A stretch of 64,000 bases of DNA from Rubeoparvulum massiliense (GCF_001049895.1 NZ_CVPE01000005.1:124001-188000), one strand, 5' to 3'. Positions 37,857 to 49,054 are shown, counted from the first letter of the stretch. Notes: generated by a model not told the origin, from the sequence alone. Numbers and translations are program-made.

Positions 37857-38521
37857 TTCACCCCACTGTTCAGGTCTTGCTTGCCAATAATTGCGTAGAG
37901 ATCCCGCATATCATGGAGAAGAAAATCAGGGGTGAACTGCTGTAGGTAGGCTGAACCACGGAGGCTCCAGGCAACCCCTGCAGCCTTCGTTCCAGCAGCA
38001 TGGGCTGCTTGAATATCATATGGAGAATCCCCTACATAGAGAGTTGTTCGAGGGTCTGCATCCGCCAATGAGATTCCCTTTGCAATGGGCTCTGGTGCTG
38101 GCTTATGCTCCTTCACATCCTCATACGCCACGAGAATGGAGAGATAACGCTCCAATCCAAAAGCACGGAGACTCAACTCTGCTGTCTTCCTCCGTTTAGT
38201 GGTGACAACGCCCATATTGACCCCTGCTTCAGACAATTCCTTGATCACTTCTCCCACATTAGGAAAGGGGCGAATCAGCTCATCATGGAGAGAGAGATTA
38301 TAACTTATATAGGTACTGGTTAGCTCCTCCACACGATCAGGAGCAACCCTTGCCATCTGTTTATGTAATGGCTCTCCCATATAAGGGAGGATTGCTTCCC
38401 GTGTATAGCGACCAGGAAAATAATCATTAAAAGTACGGAGAAATGATTGAACGATTAGTTCATTGGTATCTACCAGTGTTCCATCTAAATCAAATAACAC
38501 CGTCTCGAGCTTGGGTAACAT
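37853..38521 (-). CDS. ppaX: Pyrophosphatase PpaX
   Basis: HAD-family phosphatase (222 aa) that in B. subtilis hydrolyses the pyrophosphate made when HPr kinase/phosphorylase dephosphorylates HPr-Ser-P. Motif I FDLDGTLVDTNE has Asp11 and Asp13, followed by the threonine motif (GVVTTKRRKTA), the lysine (EHKPAPEP) and VGDSPYDIQAAHAAG. The ATG at 38521 has GGTGGACCCG upstream. The longer frame to 38605 overlaps yvoD and is not supported. Linkage to hprK matches its role. Confidence 0.92.
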   Translation of the reverse strand: MLPKLETVLFDLDGTLVDTNELIVQSFLRTFNDYFPGRYTREAILPYMGEPLHKQMARVAPDRVEELTSTYISYNLSLHDELIRPFPNVGEVIKELSEAGVNMGVVTTKRRKTAELSLRAFGLERYLSILVAYEDVKEHKPAPEPIAKGISLADADPRTTLYVGDSPYDIQAAHAAGTKAAGVAWSLRGSAYLQQFTPDFLLHDMRDLYAIIGKQDLNSGVK

Positions 38522-38559
38522 CGGGTCCACCATCCTTCGTAAAATAAACGAATGCCTTC

Positions 38560-39501
38560 TTAACCTTTGGCCACGGCCATTCGATTCAATTCTATCCGCT
38601 TCCAAACACGGGAGATAATCACCGTCATCACCAACGCTACGCTAAACCGTAGTAAGAGCAGGGGAAGAACATTGATCCCCAATGGTAAAAAGACCAAGGT
38701 ATCCTCTACAATGGCATGACAGGCCACGAGAAAGAATGACATGAGATAGAGATCCTTTTTCGATAGCCCTTCTTCCTCAGCTGCTTGAATCATCACACCT
38801 GCACCATAGGCCAGGCCAAAGATGAGTCCTGCTAAAAATGCAACAGCAGAATTGGGATGAACGCCTAAAAGCTTGGTAAAAGGCTGCATTAAGCGTGCCA
38901 ATTTTTGTAATACATGAATATCCTTTAATACTTGAATAAATAACATGACTGGTAAAACAATCATGAGCATCCGTAGAATCCCGGAGACAGCCTTCATGAA
39001 CGCTAGATAAAGAATGGCTTGCCATGTGGGATCGGCGCTGGCAGCAATCACTCCACCATGATGGACGATCTCACTTCCGCCCTGATAAACGAGGTTGACC
39101 AATGCCGCCATAAGAAAAGCTAGCACTAAGCGGATCAACGCCATCAACCAAGCGCTGACTCCAACCTTCCGCGCTACCACCGATTCAATAATAAGATTAT
39201 GAGCGAAGCTTAGCATGACCGCTAAGATAAAGATTTGTTTTATGGATAGGGTTAAGCCTAAGATGGCTCCAATTGCTGCATAGAGATTGACCAATGTGCC
39301 TAAGGCGAGGACGATTGCTGCCTCCCCATTTAAGCCGACCAATCCCATTACCGGTGCAAACAGCTGCTCGATCCAACCGATCACCGGTGTATATTGCAGG
39401 ACAGAGACGATGAACGTAATAGGAAAAATGATCTTCCCTAATTGCCATGCTGTCTGTAATCCTGCCTTTAAACCATTACGAAATGTCATCGTGGTAATCA
39501 T
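38560..39501 (-). CDS. yvoD: Nucleoside-recognition (Gate) domain membrane protein YvoD
   Basis: Integral membrane protein of 313 aa with about eight hydrophobic segments and two Gate-type domains, the second carrying the conserved HPNSAVAFLAGLIFGLAYGAG-like loop (split over residues about 215-235). Related to spore maturation and nucleoside-transporter gating domains; transported substrate unknown. The ATG overlaps the lgt stop as ATGA, showing coupling. Confidence 0.88.
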   Translation of the reverse strand: MITTMTFRNGLKAGLQTAWQLGKIIFPITFIVSVLQYTPVIGWIEQLFAPVMGLVGLNGEAAIVLALGTLVNLYAAIGAILGLTLSIKQIFILAVMLSFAHNLIIESVVARKVGVSAWLMALIRLVLAFLMAALVNLVYQGGSEIVHHGGVIAASADPTWQAILYLAFMKAVSGILRMLMIVLPVMLFIQVLKDIHVLQKLARLMQPFTKLLGVHPNSAVAFLAGLIFGLAYGAGVMIQAAEEEGLSKKDLYLMSFFLVACHAIVEDTLVFLPLGINVLPLLLLRFSVALVMTVIISRVWKRIELNRMAVAKG

Positions 39502-40397
39502 TGATGTAGACTTCCTCCCTCAAATTGCCGGTAATGACGCCGGCGCCAAACCATAAGAATGATGGAAATAAGCACAATTACAAGGCTGATGGTCTGTGCC
39601 ATTCGAATGTTTCCATCCTCCAAAACGCCCTGATCCAAGAAGAGTCCGAGGGGTGCCCACAACGCATTTAAGAGATCGGCAAACCATTGGGGTCCATTAA
39701 AGGCTAGGCTATCTGTCCGTAGCCCCTCGATAAAGAAACGACCGATGGAATACCAGATCAGATAGCTGAAGAAAACCTCCCCTTGGTGATGACGGAGTCT
39801 TGTTAGACCAATGAGGAGTAGAACACCGATCAGATTCCAGATGGATTCATATAAGAACGTAGGATGATAATAATTTAAGCCATATGCTTCCGTACTGAAA
39901 TACATCTGATTGGCAATAAAGGATGGAAAATGGGAGATGAACTCAGCGGATACAGGACCACCATGTGCTTCCTGATTCATAAAGTTTCCCCAGCGACCAA
40001 TGGCTTGCCCTAACAGGATGGCAGGTGCAGCCACATCCGCAAGACGCCAGAAGGGAATCTGCCGACGGCGTGCGAAGAACCACCCCACAATGACGGAGGC
40101 AATTAAGGCACCGTGGATGGCAAGACCACCCTTCCAAACCTTCAGGATATCCTCAGGATAGTAGCTATAGTAGACATTCCAGCGTAGGATCACAAAATAG
40201 ATCCGTGCACCTACCACAGCAAGGGGAATGGCCACAATGGCCAGGTCAAGGAGTGTATTAGAATCCACGCCGAGGTACTTTCCCTGCCAGATCGCCATGA
40301 GAATACCACTTAGGGCTGCCAGACTCAGAATTATCCCATACCAGTGAACCTCAATGGATCCAATGGAGAAGGCAATGGGGTCAATGGCCTCTATCAT
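39498..40397 (-). CDS. lgt: Prolipoprotein diacylglyceryl transferase
   Basis: Lgt (299 aa) transfers diacylglycerol from phosphatidylglycerol onto the lipobox cysteine of prelipoproteins in the membrane. Seven hydrophobic segments and the signature GRWGNFMNQEAHGG (about residues 140-153) are present, plus the YHPTFLYESIWN motif. The ATG at 40397 follows AGAGGATGATTCAATA; the earlier codon at 40424 adds charged residues not typical of the family. It lies between hprK and yvoD. Confidence 0.96.
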   Translation of the reverse strand: MIEAIDPIAFSIGSIEVHWYGIILSLAALSGILMAIWQGKYLGVDSNTLLDLAIVAIPLAVVGARIYFVILRWNVYYSYYPEDILKVWKGGLAIHGALIASVIVGWFFARRRQIPFWRLADVAAPAILLGQAIGRWGNFMNQEAHGGPVSAEFISHFPSFIANQMYFSTEAYGLNYYHPTFLYESIWNLIGVLLLIGLTRLRHHQGEVFFSYLIWYSIGRFFIEGLRTDSLAFNGPQWFADLLNALWAPLGLFLDQGVLEDGNIRMAQTISLVIVLISIILMVWRRRHYRQFEGGSLHQ

Positions 40398-40484
40398 TAT
40401 TGAATCATCCTCTCTCGCTTTCAAGCACAGAATCAGCCTTTTCTAAAAAACATCTAATGATTATACCACAATTTCAATGAAATA

Positions 40485-41411
40485 CTAGATCTCTTCTTCC
40501 TCAATGGATTCCATCAATTTCTGGGAAAAATGGACGGGAGCATTATAGCCTAATAATTTAAGGCGATAATTCATCGCAGCCACTTCCACCAATACTGCTA
40601 AATTTCGACCAGGACGTACGGGAATCACCAATCTAGGAAGATCTGTATCTAAGATACGGATCCTTTGCTCATCCAAGCCGAGGCGATCGTATTGAGTATT
40701 AGGATCCCATACCTCTAACTGAACCACCAGCGTGATTTTTTTATAGCTTCGTACTGCACCAGCACCAAAGAGCGTCATCACATTCACAATGCCGAGACCT
40801 CGAATCTCTAAAAGATGTTGAATCAGCTCTGGTGCACTACCAATTAAACGATTCTCTGAGGTTTGTCGTACTTCCACCGCATCATCGGCGATCAGACGAT
40901 GGCCACGCTTCACCAGCTCGAGAGCCGTCTCACTCTTCCCAATCCCGCTCTTGCCCATCAACAAAATTCCCATTCCATATACATCGACTAAGACACCATG
41001 TAAGGTTGTACTAGGGGCTAAACGTCCCTCCAAATAGTTGGCGAGCTTACTCACCATTTTTGTTGTAGAGATGGGTGTACATAGAAGTGGAACCCCGCTT
41101 CGCTCTGCGGCCTCAATGAGAAGAGCAGGAACCTCCATCCCATGACAGATACAGATAAAGGGCGTTTTGGTCCCACATAGAATCTGAAATCTTTCCATTT
41201 GTAAGGCTTCAGATAAGGTCTGGATGAATGAGCATTCCGTCATTCCTAAAAGCTGAACATATTCCTGTGGATAATAATCAAAGTATCCCGCAAGCTCAAT
41301 CCCTGGTCGATTAATATCGGAATGCTTAATGGGACGTGCTAACCCCCGATGACCTGCAACGACCTTGAGTGAGAACTGCTCGACCACATCTTTCACAAAA
41401 AGCTGGCTCAT
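40485..41411 (-). CDS. hprK: HPr kinase/phosphorylase
   Basis: HprK (308 aa) phosphorylates Ser46 of HPr and Crh when glycolytic intermediates and ATP are high, and removes the phosphate when inorganic phosphate is high; it is the sensor of carbon catabolite repression. The Walker A GKSGIGKSETALEL is at about residue 155, GHRLIADDAVEV follows, and the C-terminal signature reads PVRPGRNLAVLVEVAAMNYR. ATG preceded by GAGAGGATTGAGGCAGGT. First gene of its operon; its substrate gene crh lies in the same window. Confidence 0.97.
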   Translation of the reverse strand: MSQLFVKDVVEQFSLKVVAGHRGLARPIKHSDINRPGIELAGYFDYYPQEYVQLLGMTECSFIQTLSEALQMERFQILCGTKTPFICICHGMEVPALLIEAAERSGVPLLCTPISTTKMVSKLANYLEGRLAPSTTLHGVLVDVYGMGILLMGKSGIGKSETALELVKRGHRLIADDAVEVRQTSENRLIGSAPELIQHLLEIRGLGIVNVMTLFGAGAVRSYKKITLVVQLEVWDPNTQYDRLGLDEQRIRILDTDLPRLVIPVRPGRNLAVLVEVAAMNYRLKLLGYNAPVHFSQKLMESIEEEEI

Positions 41412-41473
41412 ACCTGCCTCAATCCTCTCTTCAACTCCTAGCCTCTGACGAGCCTCTACCTACTCGTCTACCT

Positions 41474-42652
41474 TTAGTCGATATTGATGGATCCATTCAT
41501 TGTACTACAACGGAGATGTAGTAATTCTGATGCATTGAGATCTCGTTCAAGATGAATAGTACGTTGCGCTCCTTGTCTTACTTCAGAACGGATTACCACA
41601 GAAGGCACATCAATATCAATGGAGCCTGACTTGGTTTGAACAACTCCTTCAAGGCCTAAGGATTCCGTTGGGAGTTCCACATGGATATGGCCATTCTTGG
41701 TTTGGAGTATCAGCTCTCCACCTTGAGCTCTGGTCATTTCATAGTGAATACTACCATTGGAGGTTTCCAATTCACCCTGCTTCACACTACCCTCCATATG
41801 CATGGAACCATTGGAGCTTCGACACTGTAATTGATCAAGGAAGCTATCCTCGATCCGAATGGTTCCATTGGATGTATGAGCAATAAACTTCTCCCCATCC
41901 AAATCATCACAACGAATAGCTCCATTCCCTGTCGCTAGCTCCGCCTTGCGAAAATGGAGATTCTCCAAATCGATCTTGCCATTACTAGTCTCCACATGGA
42001 GATGTTCCAACTGATCATAAGGAACATAGATTTGAATATTAGCCCGTACCTTACGATGGCCTTCCATCGTGATCCGGTGGATCGTAGTCTCTTGCTCATG
42101 CTTCCATAGTGATTCGATCAGTTGCTCCGCAGAAAGGGGGCGATCCTCTTTCACTCTAGCATTGAGAAGAATGGAGTACTCTTTACGATGCCAGCCTTGT
42201 ACTTGCACAGTCCCTGCATGGTGGATAATCGTCAGTTCACCCTGTTCCGGCCAGGTACCATGCCACTCCTTCTCCACCTTGAGACGATCACGCCAATCTA
42301 GATCAAACATCGCATCCCAGTCAAGGGCCTTCACCTGATCCACTACATACTCCATCAAGCGGCCAAAGCGTTTTGTTCCACGTTCCAACGCTGAGAAGGC
42401 CTGCTCCACCTTGCCTTCCCAATGATCCGCACGCCTTTGTTGTTCATCATGGCGCTGTCTTTCTTCTCTACGACGGGAAGAAGCAGACTGAGGCTCCTCT
42501 TCCGTCTTCGCCTCTTCGTTTTCCAAATTATCTTCTACTTTATCGATGGCCTGCAATAACCGATACGCTTCTTCACTGGAGATAAGACCTTGCTCAAGCA
42601 TATCAAGAATACGACGTTCCTTCACTTCGCGTTCACTCATACCCTCATTCAT
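41474..42652 (-). CDS. DUF4097 protein (YvlB-like)
   Basis: A 392-aa protein: an N-terminal SHOCT-like helical segment (ERRILDMLEQGLISSEEAYRLLQAI, residues about 8-36), a charged linker (to about 85), then repeated short beta segments typical of DUF4097, such as LHVETSNGKIDLENLHF, LATGNGAIRCDDL and LQTKNGHIHVEL. It matches YvlB of B. subtilis in domain layout and in its position next to uvrA. Role unknown; related genes belong to cell-envelope stress regulons. The ATG at 42652 has AAAGGAGAGAGAAGC upstream. Confidence 0.85.
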   Translation of the reverse strand: MNEGMSEREVKERRILDMLEQGLISSEEAYRLLQAIDKVEDNLENEEAKTEEEPQSASSRRREERQRHDEQQRRADHWEGKVEQAFSALERGTKRFGRLMEYVVDQVKALDWDAMFDLDWRDRLKVEKEWHGTWPEQGELTIIHHAGTVQVQGWHRKEYSILLNARVKEDRPLSAEQLIESLWKHEQETTIHRITMEGHRKVRANIQIYVPYDQLEHLHVETSNGKIDLENLHFRKAELATGNGAIRCDDLDGEKFIAHTSNGTIRIEDSFLDQLQCRSSNGSMHMEGSVKQGELETSNGSIHYEMTRAQGGELILQTKNGHIHVELPTESLGLEGVVQTKSGSIDIDVPSVVIRSEVRQGAQRTIHLERDLNASELLHLRCSTMNGSINID

Positions 42653-42721
42653 GCTTCTCTCTCCTTTATGGCTTTTCGGCCTGATAACATTTTCCATGTC
42701 CACTATATCATGTTCTAACAT

Positions 42722-45547
42722 CTAATCTCTAGCAAGTACTCGTGCTAAGTACTGCCCTGTATAGGAACGCTTCACCTTCACCACTTCCTCTGGTGTGCCT
42801 GTGGCAATCACGGTTCCTCCACGATCTCCTCCCTCAGGGCCAAGATCGATAAGATAGTCCGCTGTCTTGATCACATCAAGATTATGTTCGATAACCAGAA
42901 CGGTATCCCCATTCTCCACGAGACGTTGAAGCACTTCAAGGAGGCGAGCAATATCATCTACATGGAGGCCCGTGGTAGGTTCATCCAGAATATAGAGAGT
43001 GCGTCCTCGACTACGACGGTATAGCTCCGATGCTAGCTTCACGCGCTGTGCTTCACCGCCAGAGAGGGTGGTAGCTGGTTGCCCCAGTCGGATATAGCCG
43101 AGTCCCACATCATATAAAGTCTGAAGCTTCCGCTGGATTCGCGGGATATGCTTGAAGAACTCTAGGGCATCCTCCACCGTCATCTCCAGCACCTCAGCAA
43201 TATTTTTACCCTTATAGCGAACCTGCAAGGTCTCCCGATTATAGCGCAAGCCATGGCAGATCTCACAAGGAACGTAGACATCAGGGAGGAAGTGCATCTC
43301 AATCTTGATAATACCATCACCACGGCAAGCCTCGCAGCGTCCTCCCTTCACATTAAAGCTAAATCGCCCCTTCTGATAGCCACGCATCTTCGCCTCGTTG
43401 GTCTGGGCAAAGAGATCTCGGATATCATCGAAGACACCAGTATAGGTAGCTGGATTGGAGCGAGGCGTTCTCCCGATGGGGGACTGATCAATGTCGATTA
43501 CTTTTTCAATATGCTCCAAGCCCTCTAAGCGTTCGAACTGACCAGGTATTACCTTGGAATGATTGATCTCGCGGATTACGCCCTTATGCAACACCTCGTT
43601 CACCAAGGTACTCTTCCCAGAACCAGAGACACCTGTTACACAGACAAAGAGTCCGATAGGTATAGCCACATCGATCTTACGGAGATTATTTTCTTCCGCT
43701 CCATAGACCTTAAGCCATTTACCGTTGGGTTCTCGGCGCTTCGCTGGTATGGGGATGAACTTCTTACCACTTAGGTACTGTCCTGTTAATGAGTGCTCGT
43801 TAGCCATGACCTCTTCTGGCGTACCATAGGCTACGACCTCTCCCCCATGTACACCCGCTCCAGGGCCGATATCAATAATGTAATCAGAAGCCCGCATTGT
43901 ATCCTCATCGTGTTCTACGACGATCAAGGTGTTACCTAGATCGCGCATCTGCTCCAGTGTATGAATCAGGCGATCATTATCCCGCTGATGTAAGCCGATG
44001 CTAGGCTCGTCCAAGATATAGAGAACGCCTGTTAACTTCGACCCAATTTGCGTAGCAAGGCGGATACGCTGCGCTTCACCGCCAGAGAGGGTACCTGCAG
44101 TACGATCCAGCGTGAGGTAATCTAAGCCCACATCCATGAGGAACCGTAAACGATCCTCAATCTCCTTCAAGATGAGTCGAGCGATTTGATACTCCTTGGT
44201 GCTTAATTGGAGTTCCTTAAAGAAGAGCAGGGCTTCACCGATGGAAAGAGCTGTGACCTCAGCAATATTCTTACCCCCTACATAGACAGCAAGGGCTGCT
44301 GGATGAAGTCGCTGACCATGACAATGAGGACAGGGCTTTTTGCTCATATAGCCTTCGATCATTTCACGAATATACTCTGAGGCCGTCTCCTGGTAGCGCC
44401 GCTCTAAGTTGGGGATGACCCCTTCAAAGCTCACATCGCCTTCCTTCACCATGCCACTATCATTCTCATAGACAAAGTGAATTTTCTCTCCCTTACTTCC
44501 ATAAAGAATCTGGTGGAGCGCTACTTTATTCAGCTGCTCCACTGGTAGATCAATGTCCACACCGAAATGTTGGCAAGCGGCTGCCAATAGCTGAGGATAG
44601 TATGTAGAAGTGACCCCAGCCCATGGTTCAATAGCTCCTTCTGCAATGCTGATTGAACCATCAGGAATAATCAACTCAGGATCCACCTTCATTCTCGTGC
44701 CCAATCCATCACATTCTGGACAAGCACCAAAGGGACTATTGAATGAAAAGAGACGTGGTTCTAGTTCATTAATACTGAAGCCACAGATCGGACAGGCCAT
44801 TTTCTCGCTGAAAAGTAGCTCCTCTTCTCCCATCACGTCCACCAATACCTTACCATCGGCAAGACGGCATGCTGTTTCCAGAGAATCTGCGAGACGACTG
44901 GCCACATCTTCCTTCATCACAATCCGATCCACCACCACAGCGATGGAATGCTTCTTATTCTTCTCCAGGTGAATATCACTATTTAAATCAAGGGTCTCTC
45001 CATCGATCCGTACCCGCACATAGCCTTCACGACGGATCTCTTCCAGCAACTTGGCATGCTCACCTTTACGACCCTCCACGAGAGGGGCAAGGATCTGCAT
45101 GCGCGTCCGTTCTGGATATTCTAACAGGCGATCCACCATCTGTTGAATGGTTTGCGAAGTGATTTCCATACCATGGGTAGGACAGGTTGGATGACCTACA
45201 CGTGCGTAGAGAAGCCGAAGGTAGTCATAGATCTCTGTTACTGTCCCCACTGTTGAACGAGGGTTACGACTGGTGGTCTTTTGGTCAATGGAGATGGCAG
45301 GACTCAAGCCATCGATGGCATCCACATCAGGCTTTTCCATTTGACCGAGGAACTGTCTTGCATAAGCAGAGAGTGACTCCACATAACGTCGTTGTCCTTC
45401 CGCAAAGATCGTATCAAAAGCAAGGGAGGACTTCCCTGACCCTGACAAACCTGTTAAAACCACAAACTGATTGCGTGGAATCACCACATCAATATTTTTA
45501 AGGTTATGGGAGCGTGCCCCTTTAATCACAATTTTATCTTGGTTCAT
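42722..45547 (-). CDS. uvrA: UvrABC excision nuclease subunit A
   Basis: UvrA (941 aa) finds bulky DNA damage and loads UvrB. Two ABC-type ATPase halves: Walker [14 protein letters not shown] and [13 protein letters not shown], signatures [13 protein letters not shown] and [13 protein letters not shown]. Zinc modules CPICGF...CPECDG and CEACRGDG...CEICHG are intact. The ATG overlaps the uvrB stop (ATGA), so the pair is translationally coupled. Length normal. Confidence 0.98.
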   Translation of the reverse strand: MNQDKIVIKGARSHNLKNIDVVIPRNQFVVLTGLSGSGKSSLAFDTIFAEGQRRYVESLSAYARQFLGQMEKPDVDAIDGLSPAISIDQKTTSRNPRSTVGTVTEIYDYLRLLYARVGHPTCPTHGMEITSQTIQQMVDRLLEYPERTRMQILAPLVEGRKGEHAKLLEEIRREGYVRVRIDGETLDLNSDIHLEKNKKHSIAVVVDRIVMKEDVASRLADSLETACRLADGKVLVDVMGEEELLFSEKMACPICGFSINELEPRLFSFNSPFGACPECDGLGTRMKVDPELIIPDGSISIAEGAIEPWAGVTSTYYPQLLAAACQHFGVDIDLPVEQLNKVALHQILYGSKGEKIHFVYENDSGMVKEGDVSFEGVIPNLERRYQETASEYIREMIEGYMSKKPCPHCHGQRLHPAALAVYVGGKNIAEVTALSIGEALLFFKELQLSTKEYQIARLILKEIEDRLRFLMDVGLDYLTLDRTAGTLSGGEAQRIRLATQIGSKLTGVLYILDEPSIGLHQRDNDRLIHTLEQMRDLGNTLIVVEHDEDTMRASDYIIDIGPGAGVHGGEVVAYGTPEEVMANEHSLTGQYLSGKKFIPIPAKRREPNGKWLKVYGAEENNLRKIDVAIPIGLFVCVTGVSGSGKSTLVNEVLHKGVIREINHSKVIPGQFERLEGLEHIEKVIDIDQSPIGRTPRSNPATYTGVFDDIRDLFAQTNEAKMRGYQKGRFSFNVKGGRCEACRGDGIIKIEMHFLPDVYVPCEICHGLRYNRETLQVRYKGKNIAEVLEMTVEDALEFFKHIPRIQRKLQTLYDVGLGYIRLGQPATTLSGGEAQRVKLASELYRRSRGRTLYILDEPTTGLHVDDIARLLEVLQRLVENGDTVLVIEHNLDVIKTADYLIDLGPEGGDRGGTVIATGTPEEVVKVKRSYTGQYLARVLARD

Positions 45548-47523
45548 CCCTGTTCACCTTTCAACTGGATAATAAGATCTCGTAATTCTGCTGCTCGCTC
45601 AAATTGCAGCGCCATGGCGGCTTCCTTCATCTCTTTTTCAAGACGAGTAATCATCTCACGGAGTTCATCCTTGCTATAGGACTTTTCTTTGATGGTCGTG
45701 ATATAATCTTCCTTCTCTTCTGCCGCATGGGTGGCTTGAATCACATCACGGATCGCCTTCTTAATGGTCTGCGGTGTAATCCCATGCTGTTCATTGTAAG
45801 CCATCTGTTTCTTGCGCCGGCGCTCCGTCTCATCAAGAGCCAGCTTCATGGAATCCGTCATCTTATCTGCATACATAATTACATGACCACTGGCATTTCT
45901 TGCAGCCCGACCGATGGTTTGGATCAGTGAGCGATGCGAACGGAGGAAGCCCTCCTTATCCGCATCAAGGATGGCAACTAGACTCACCTCTGGTAGGTCC
46001 AAGCCTTCTCGTAATAAATTTATCCCTACGAGCACATCAAACTCACCTAGACGCAGATCGCGGATGATCTCCATCCGTTCAATGGTTTTAATCTCTGAGT
46101 GGAGATAGCGTACCTTAATGCCCATCTCTTTGAAATAATCGGTTAAATCCTCGGCCATCTTCTTTGTTAAGGTGGTAACCAGTACCCGCTCATTTCGCTC
46201 TACCCTAGTATGAATCTCCCCGAGGAGATCATCGATCTGTCCATGGATGGGTCGAATATCGATGGTAGGATCCAGCAGACCTGTTGGACGGATAATCTGC
46301 TCTGCCACAGCCTCAGCGTGTTCTTCCTCATAGGGACCTGGTGTTGCAGAGACGCAGATCATCTGATGGATATGCTTTTCAAACTCTTCAAACTTTAATG
46401 GACGATTATCTGCCGCAGAGGGCAGACGGAAACCAAAATCGATTAGGACCTTTTTTCGCGCTTGATCTCCGTTATACATTCCTCGTACCTGTGGCAATGT
46501 TACATGGGACTCATCCACCAGCATGAGAAAATCCTTGGGAAAATAGTCGAGCAAGGTATAGGGTGTAGAGCCAAGCGGGCGGAGGGTAAGATGAACTGAG
46601 TAATTTTCAATGCCCGAGCAATAACCCATCTCCCGCATCATTTCAAGATCATAGCGTGTCCGTTGCTCCAAGCGTTGCGCTTCCAAGAGCTTCCCCTTTG
46701 CATTCAGAACGGCTAAATGCTCTGCAAGCTCTGCCTCAATCCGTTGAATGGCGAACTGCAATTTCTCTTCACGTGTGACGAAGTGGGAGGCAGGAAAGAT
46801 CGCGATATGCTCCCGCTCTGCGAGGATCTCACCTGTAAGAACATCAATTTCGGTAATTCGATCGATCTCATCACCGAAAAACTCCACACGAACCGCCTGC
46901 TCTCCGTAAGAGGCTGGGAAGATCTCCACCACATCACCGCGGACGCGGAAGGTGCCCCGGGTAAAGTTAATATCATTCCGCTGGTATTGAATATCCACGA
47001 GTTTACGTAAAATTTCATCGCGATTCCGTTCCATGCCGACACGAAGTGAAAGGACAAGGGCACCATACTCCTCTGGCGAACCTAGACCATAAATACAGGA
47101 GACGCTGGCCACAATAATCACATCTTGTCGTTCAAATAAAGCACTTGTTGCCGAGTGGCGAAGCTTGTCGATCTCGTCGTTAATACTTGCATCCTTCTCA
47201 ATGTAGGTATCGGTTTGGGGGATATACGCTTCTGGCTGGTAGTAATCATAGTAGCTCACGAAGTATTCCACTGCATTGTTAGGAAAGAATTCTTTAAACT
47301 CTGCATGTAGTTGAGCAGCCAATGTTTTATTATGTGCGATGACTAGCGTGGGTTTATTCACATGATTAATAATCTGGGCCATGGTATAGGTCTTACCCGT
47401 ACCTGTAGCACCTAACAAGGTTTGGATTCGCTTGCCCTCCTGAATGCCCTTCACAAGCTGTTCAATGGCTTGCGGCTGATCACCCTGCGGTGTAAATTCC
47501 GACTGCAATTGGAAAATTCCCAT
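45544..47523 (-). CDS. uvrB: UvrABC excision nuclease subunit B
   Basis: UvrB (659 aa) verifies damage and recruits UvrC. Helicase motifs: Walker [13 protein letters not shown], motif II DESHVT, motif [11 protein letters not shown]; the beta-hairpin [20 protein letters not shown]; and the C-terminal UVR domain ([30 protein letters not shown]) are all present. GGAGTAGGGAGG precedes the ATG. A TATAAT (47572-47577) and a LexA/DinR-like box (47609-47622) upstream suggest SOS control. Confidence 0.98.
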   Translation of the reverse strand: MGIFQLQSEFTPQGDQPQAIEQLVKGIQEGKRIQTLLGATGTGKTYTMAQIINHVNKPTLVIAHNKTLAAQLHAEFKEFFPNNAVEYFVSYYDYYQPEAYIPQTDTYIEKDASINDEIDKLRHSATSALFERQDVIIVASVSCIYGLGSPEEYGALVLSLRVGMERNRDEILRKLVDIQYQRNDINFTRGTFRVRGDVVEIFPASYGEQAVRVEFFGDEIDRITEIDVLTGEILAEREHIAIFPASHFVTREEKLQFAIQRIEAELAEHLAVLNAKGKLLEAQRLEQRTRYDLEMMREMGYCSGIENYSVHLTLRPLGSTPYTLLDYFPKDFLMLVDESHVTLPQVRGMYNGDQARKKVLIDFGFRLPSAADNRPLKFEEFEKHIHQMICVSATPGPYEEEHAEAVAEQIIRPTGLLDPTIDIRPIHGQIDDLLGEIHTRVERNERVLVTTLTKKMAEDLTDYFKEMGIKVRYLHSEIKTIERMEIIRDLRLGEFDVLVGINLLREGLDLPEVSLVAILDADKEGFLRSHRSLIQTIGRAARNASGHVIMYADKMTDSMKLALDETERRRKKQMAYNEQHGITPQTIKKAIRDVIQATHAAEEKEDYITTIKEKSYSKDELREMITRLEKEMKEAAMALQFERAAELRDLIIQLKGEQG

Positions 47524-47571
47524 CCTCCCTACTCCTTCCTCCTATCGCCACACAATTGGTTGATAGCAACT

Positions 47572-47577
47572 ATTATA
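47572..47577 (-). promoter_or_regulatory. Candidate -10 element of uvrBA
   Basis: TATAAT on the minus strand in the context GTGCTATAATAG, about 50 bp before uvrB. The -35 region (TTTGTT or TTGTTT) is weak. It lies just downstream of the LexA/DinR-like box. Confidence 0.5.
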
Positions 47578-47601
47578 GCACACACTTCCTGCAAAACAAA
47601 G

Positions 47602-47636
47602 AAAAAGGGGAACAACCGTTCGAAAATGTTGTTCCC
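47602..47636 (-). terminator. Terminator after the MinJ-like gene
   Basis: Nine-bp arms GGGAACAAC (47608-47616) and GTTGTTCCC (47628-47636), followed on the minus strand by CTTTTTC. Its left arm and loop also form the LexA/DinR-like box listed separately. Confidence 0.8.
47609..47622 (-). promoter_or_regulatory. LexA (DinR)-like box upstream of uvrB
   Basis: Minus-strand CGAACGGTTGTTCC compares with the Bacillus DinR consensus CGAACRNRYGTTYC with one mismatch. It is about 32 bp upstream of the TATAAT and about 90 bp before uvrB, an SOS gene in Bacillus. It overlaps the terminator hairpin of the upstream gene. Confidence 0.55.
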
Positions 47637-47684
47637 TCTCACTTCTATGATTGACCATAATCGTAACCGAACTAAACACTCAAC

Positions 47685-48971
47685 TCATGATGATTGATGG
47701 GTTCGTTGTATTCGCTTCCAGCGTTGGCGAATTACCTTCCAGAGGGATTCGGTTTGCCAATCCACATAGAATTCCGTCTTCTCATCTGGAGCAGTGATGA
47801 TGCCTAATTGATGGTGCTCCCCTGTATAGATGGTGGCTTGAGCTAGTTTAATATTCCCATTAAGATCTTCCACCTCCAGGTGGACCTGTGTACCTTGCTG
47901 CTGCAGCGCTGCATAGAGTTCCTTGCGATTATTCACCGCTTCCCCATTCACTTTAACAATAAGCTCTCCAATCTCAAGGCCCATCTCCTGCGCTGAACTC
48001 TGCGGCAAAACAGCTAGTATCTTCACCCCGTAGCTCTTCTGGACAAAATAAGGACGGTGCTGCCATTCCCACGCTTGTTGACGATAGTGTAACCACTCAT
48101 GTCCTCCAATGGTCCAGAGCACAGCCCCGATGAGGAACCACTGCCACCATACAGCGAGCATGAGAAGGAGAAGAAGTCCTCCACTATAGAGGAGCAGTTC
48201 CCACATGGCCAAGCGTTTGGCTTGTTGAGGTGTACGGGCCATGATTAATCGAGAGTACCCGATAATTAAGGGGATGGGGAGAAAGAGAAAGGAAGAAGCA
48301 TCTTGACCAAACCAGATAGGCCACGAATCTGGAAACTGACTGGTGGCATCCCAACCCCATAAAAATGGAACAGGAAGAAGCATGGGAAGAACCCAGAAAC
48401 GCTCTGCATAGTATCCCCCTTGGAGCTGTCCCCGCTTTCCTTCCAGGATCAACGGTGAAGCAGCAAAATCACCGTCAACTCCCACCAAAATTGCTTCAGC
48501 AATATGAAGAAACGCTACGAGGGTGAGTAACGGGAAGAGCTGAATACTAGCCATCTCCTGCCAGAACCAACCCACCATTGGCCAGGTAGCAGGAGTATTC
48601 CATAATTGGGCTAGCAATGCAAGAATACCGATAATTCCACCACTATAGGACAAACAGAGAAAGCGTACATGGAAGAAGGAGAGGAATAGCGTTAAGACTC
48701 CGACCCAGAGTAAATCCTCCAACCTTAGCGTTAGACCGGTGACTAAGAAGAGAACAGAGAAGATCAACCCCGCTAAGATTCCAAGCAAAACCGAACTCCA
48801 CCAACGCTCCCAAACACTATGTAGTTTAATGTGAAAAAGGGATCGTTCTAGCTCTACCTGACGGCGGTAGATTAAAAAGGTGAGAAGGAGGAACAGATAT
48901 AGAAATGGTTGTAACAATAGATAAGGTAGATGGATAAGCCAATCCCACAGTAGCCAGCCCAATGATTCCAT
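47685..48971 (-). CDS. minJ: PDZ-domain membrane protein, MinJ-like
   Basis: A 428-aa membrane protein with about eight to ten hydrophobic segments in residues 1-300 and a C-terminal PDZ domain (about 315-400; YGVKILAVLPQSSAQEMGLEIGELIVKVNG). In B. subtilis MinJ bridges DivIVA and MinD to place the division site and is encoded beside ctpB, as here. Sequence of membrane segments diverges quickly in this family, so identity rests on topology, PDZ and context. CTGGAGGAGAAATTGT precedes the ATG. Confidence 0.8.
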   Translation of the reverse strand: MESLGWLLWDWLIHLPYLLLQPFLYLFLLLTFLIYRRQVELERSLFHIKLHSVWERWWSSVLLGILAGLIFSVLFLVTGLTLRLEDLLWVGVLTLFLSFFHVRFLCLSYSGGIIGILALLAQLWNTPATWPMVGWFWQEMASIQLFPLLTLVAFLHIAEAILVGVDGDFAASPLILEGKRGQLQGGYYAERFWVLPMLLPVPFLWGWDATSQFPDSWPIWFGQDASSFLFLPIPLIIGYSRLIMARTPQQAKRLAMWELLLYSGGLLLLLMLAVWWQWFLIGAVLWTIGGHEWLHYRQQAWEWQHRPYFVQKSYGVKILAVLPQSSAQEMGLEIGELIVKVNGEAVNNRKELYAALQQQGTQVHLEVEDLNGNIKLAQATIYTGEHHQLGIITAPDEKTEFYVDWQTESLWKVIRQRWKRIQRTHQSS

Positions 48972-49054
48972 ACAATTTCTCCTCCAGTTCTCTCTTCCAC
49001 GAATGCTTACTATCTATATCCAGCTCTCTTTATTCAAAAACCCATGTAAAAAAA

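Noticed and set aside
38522-38605. Longer N-terminus for PpaX
   Set aside because: The extra residues overlap yvoD and are unlike the family; the ATG at 38521 fits the HAD motif position.
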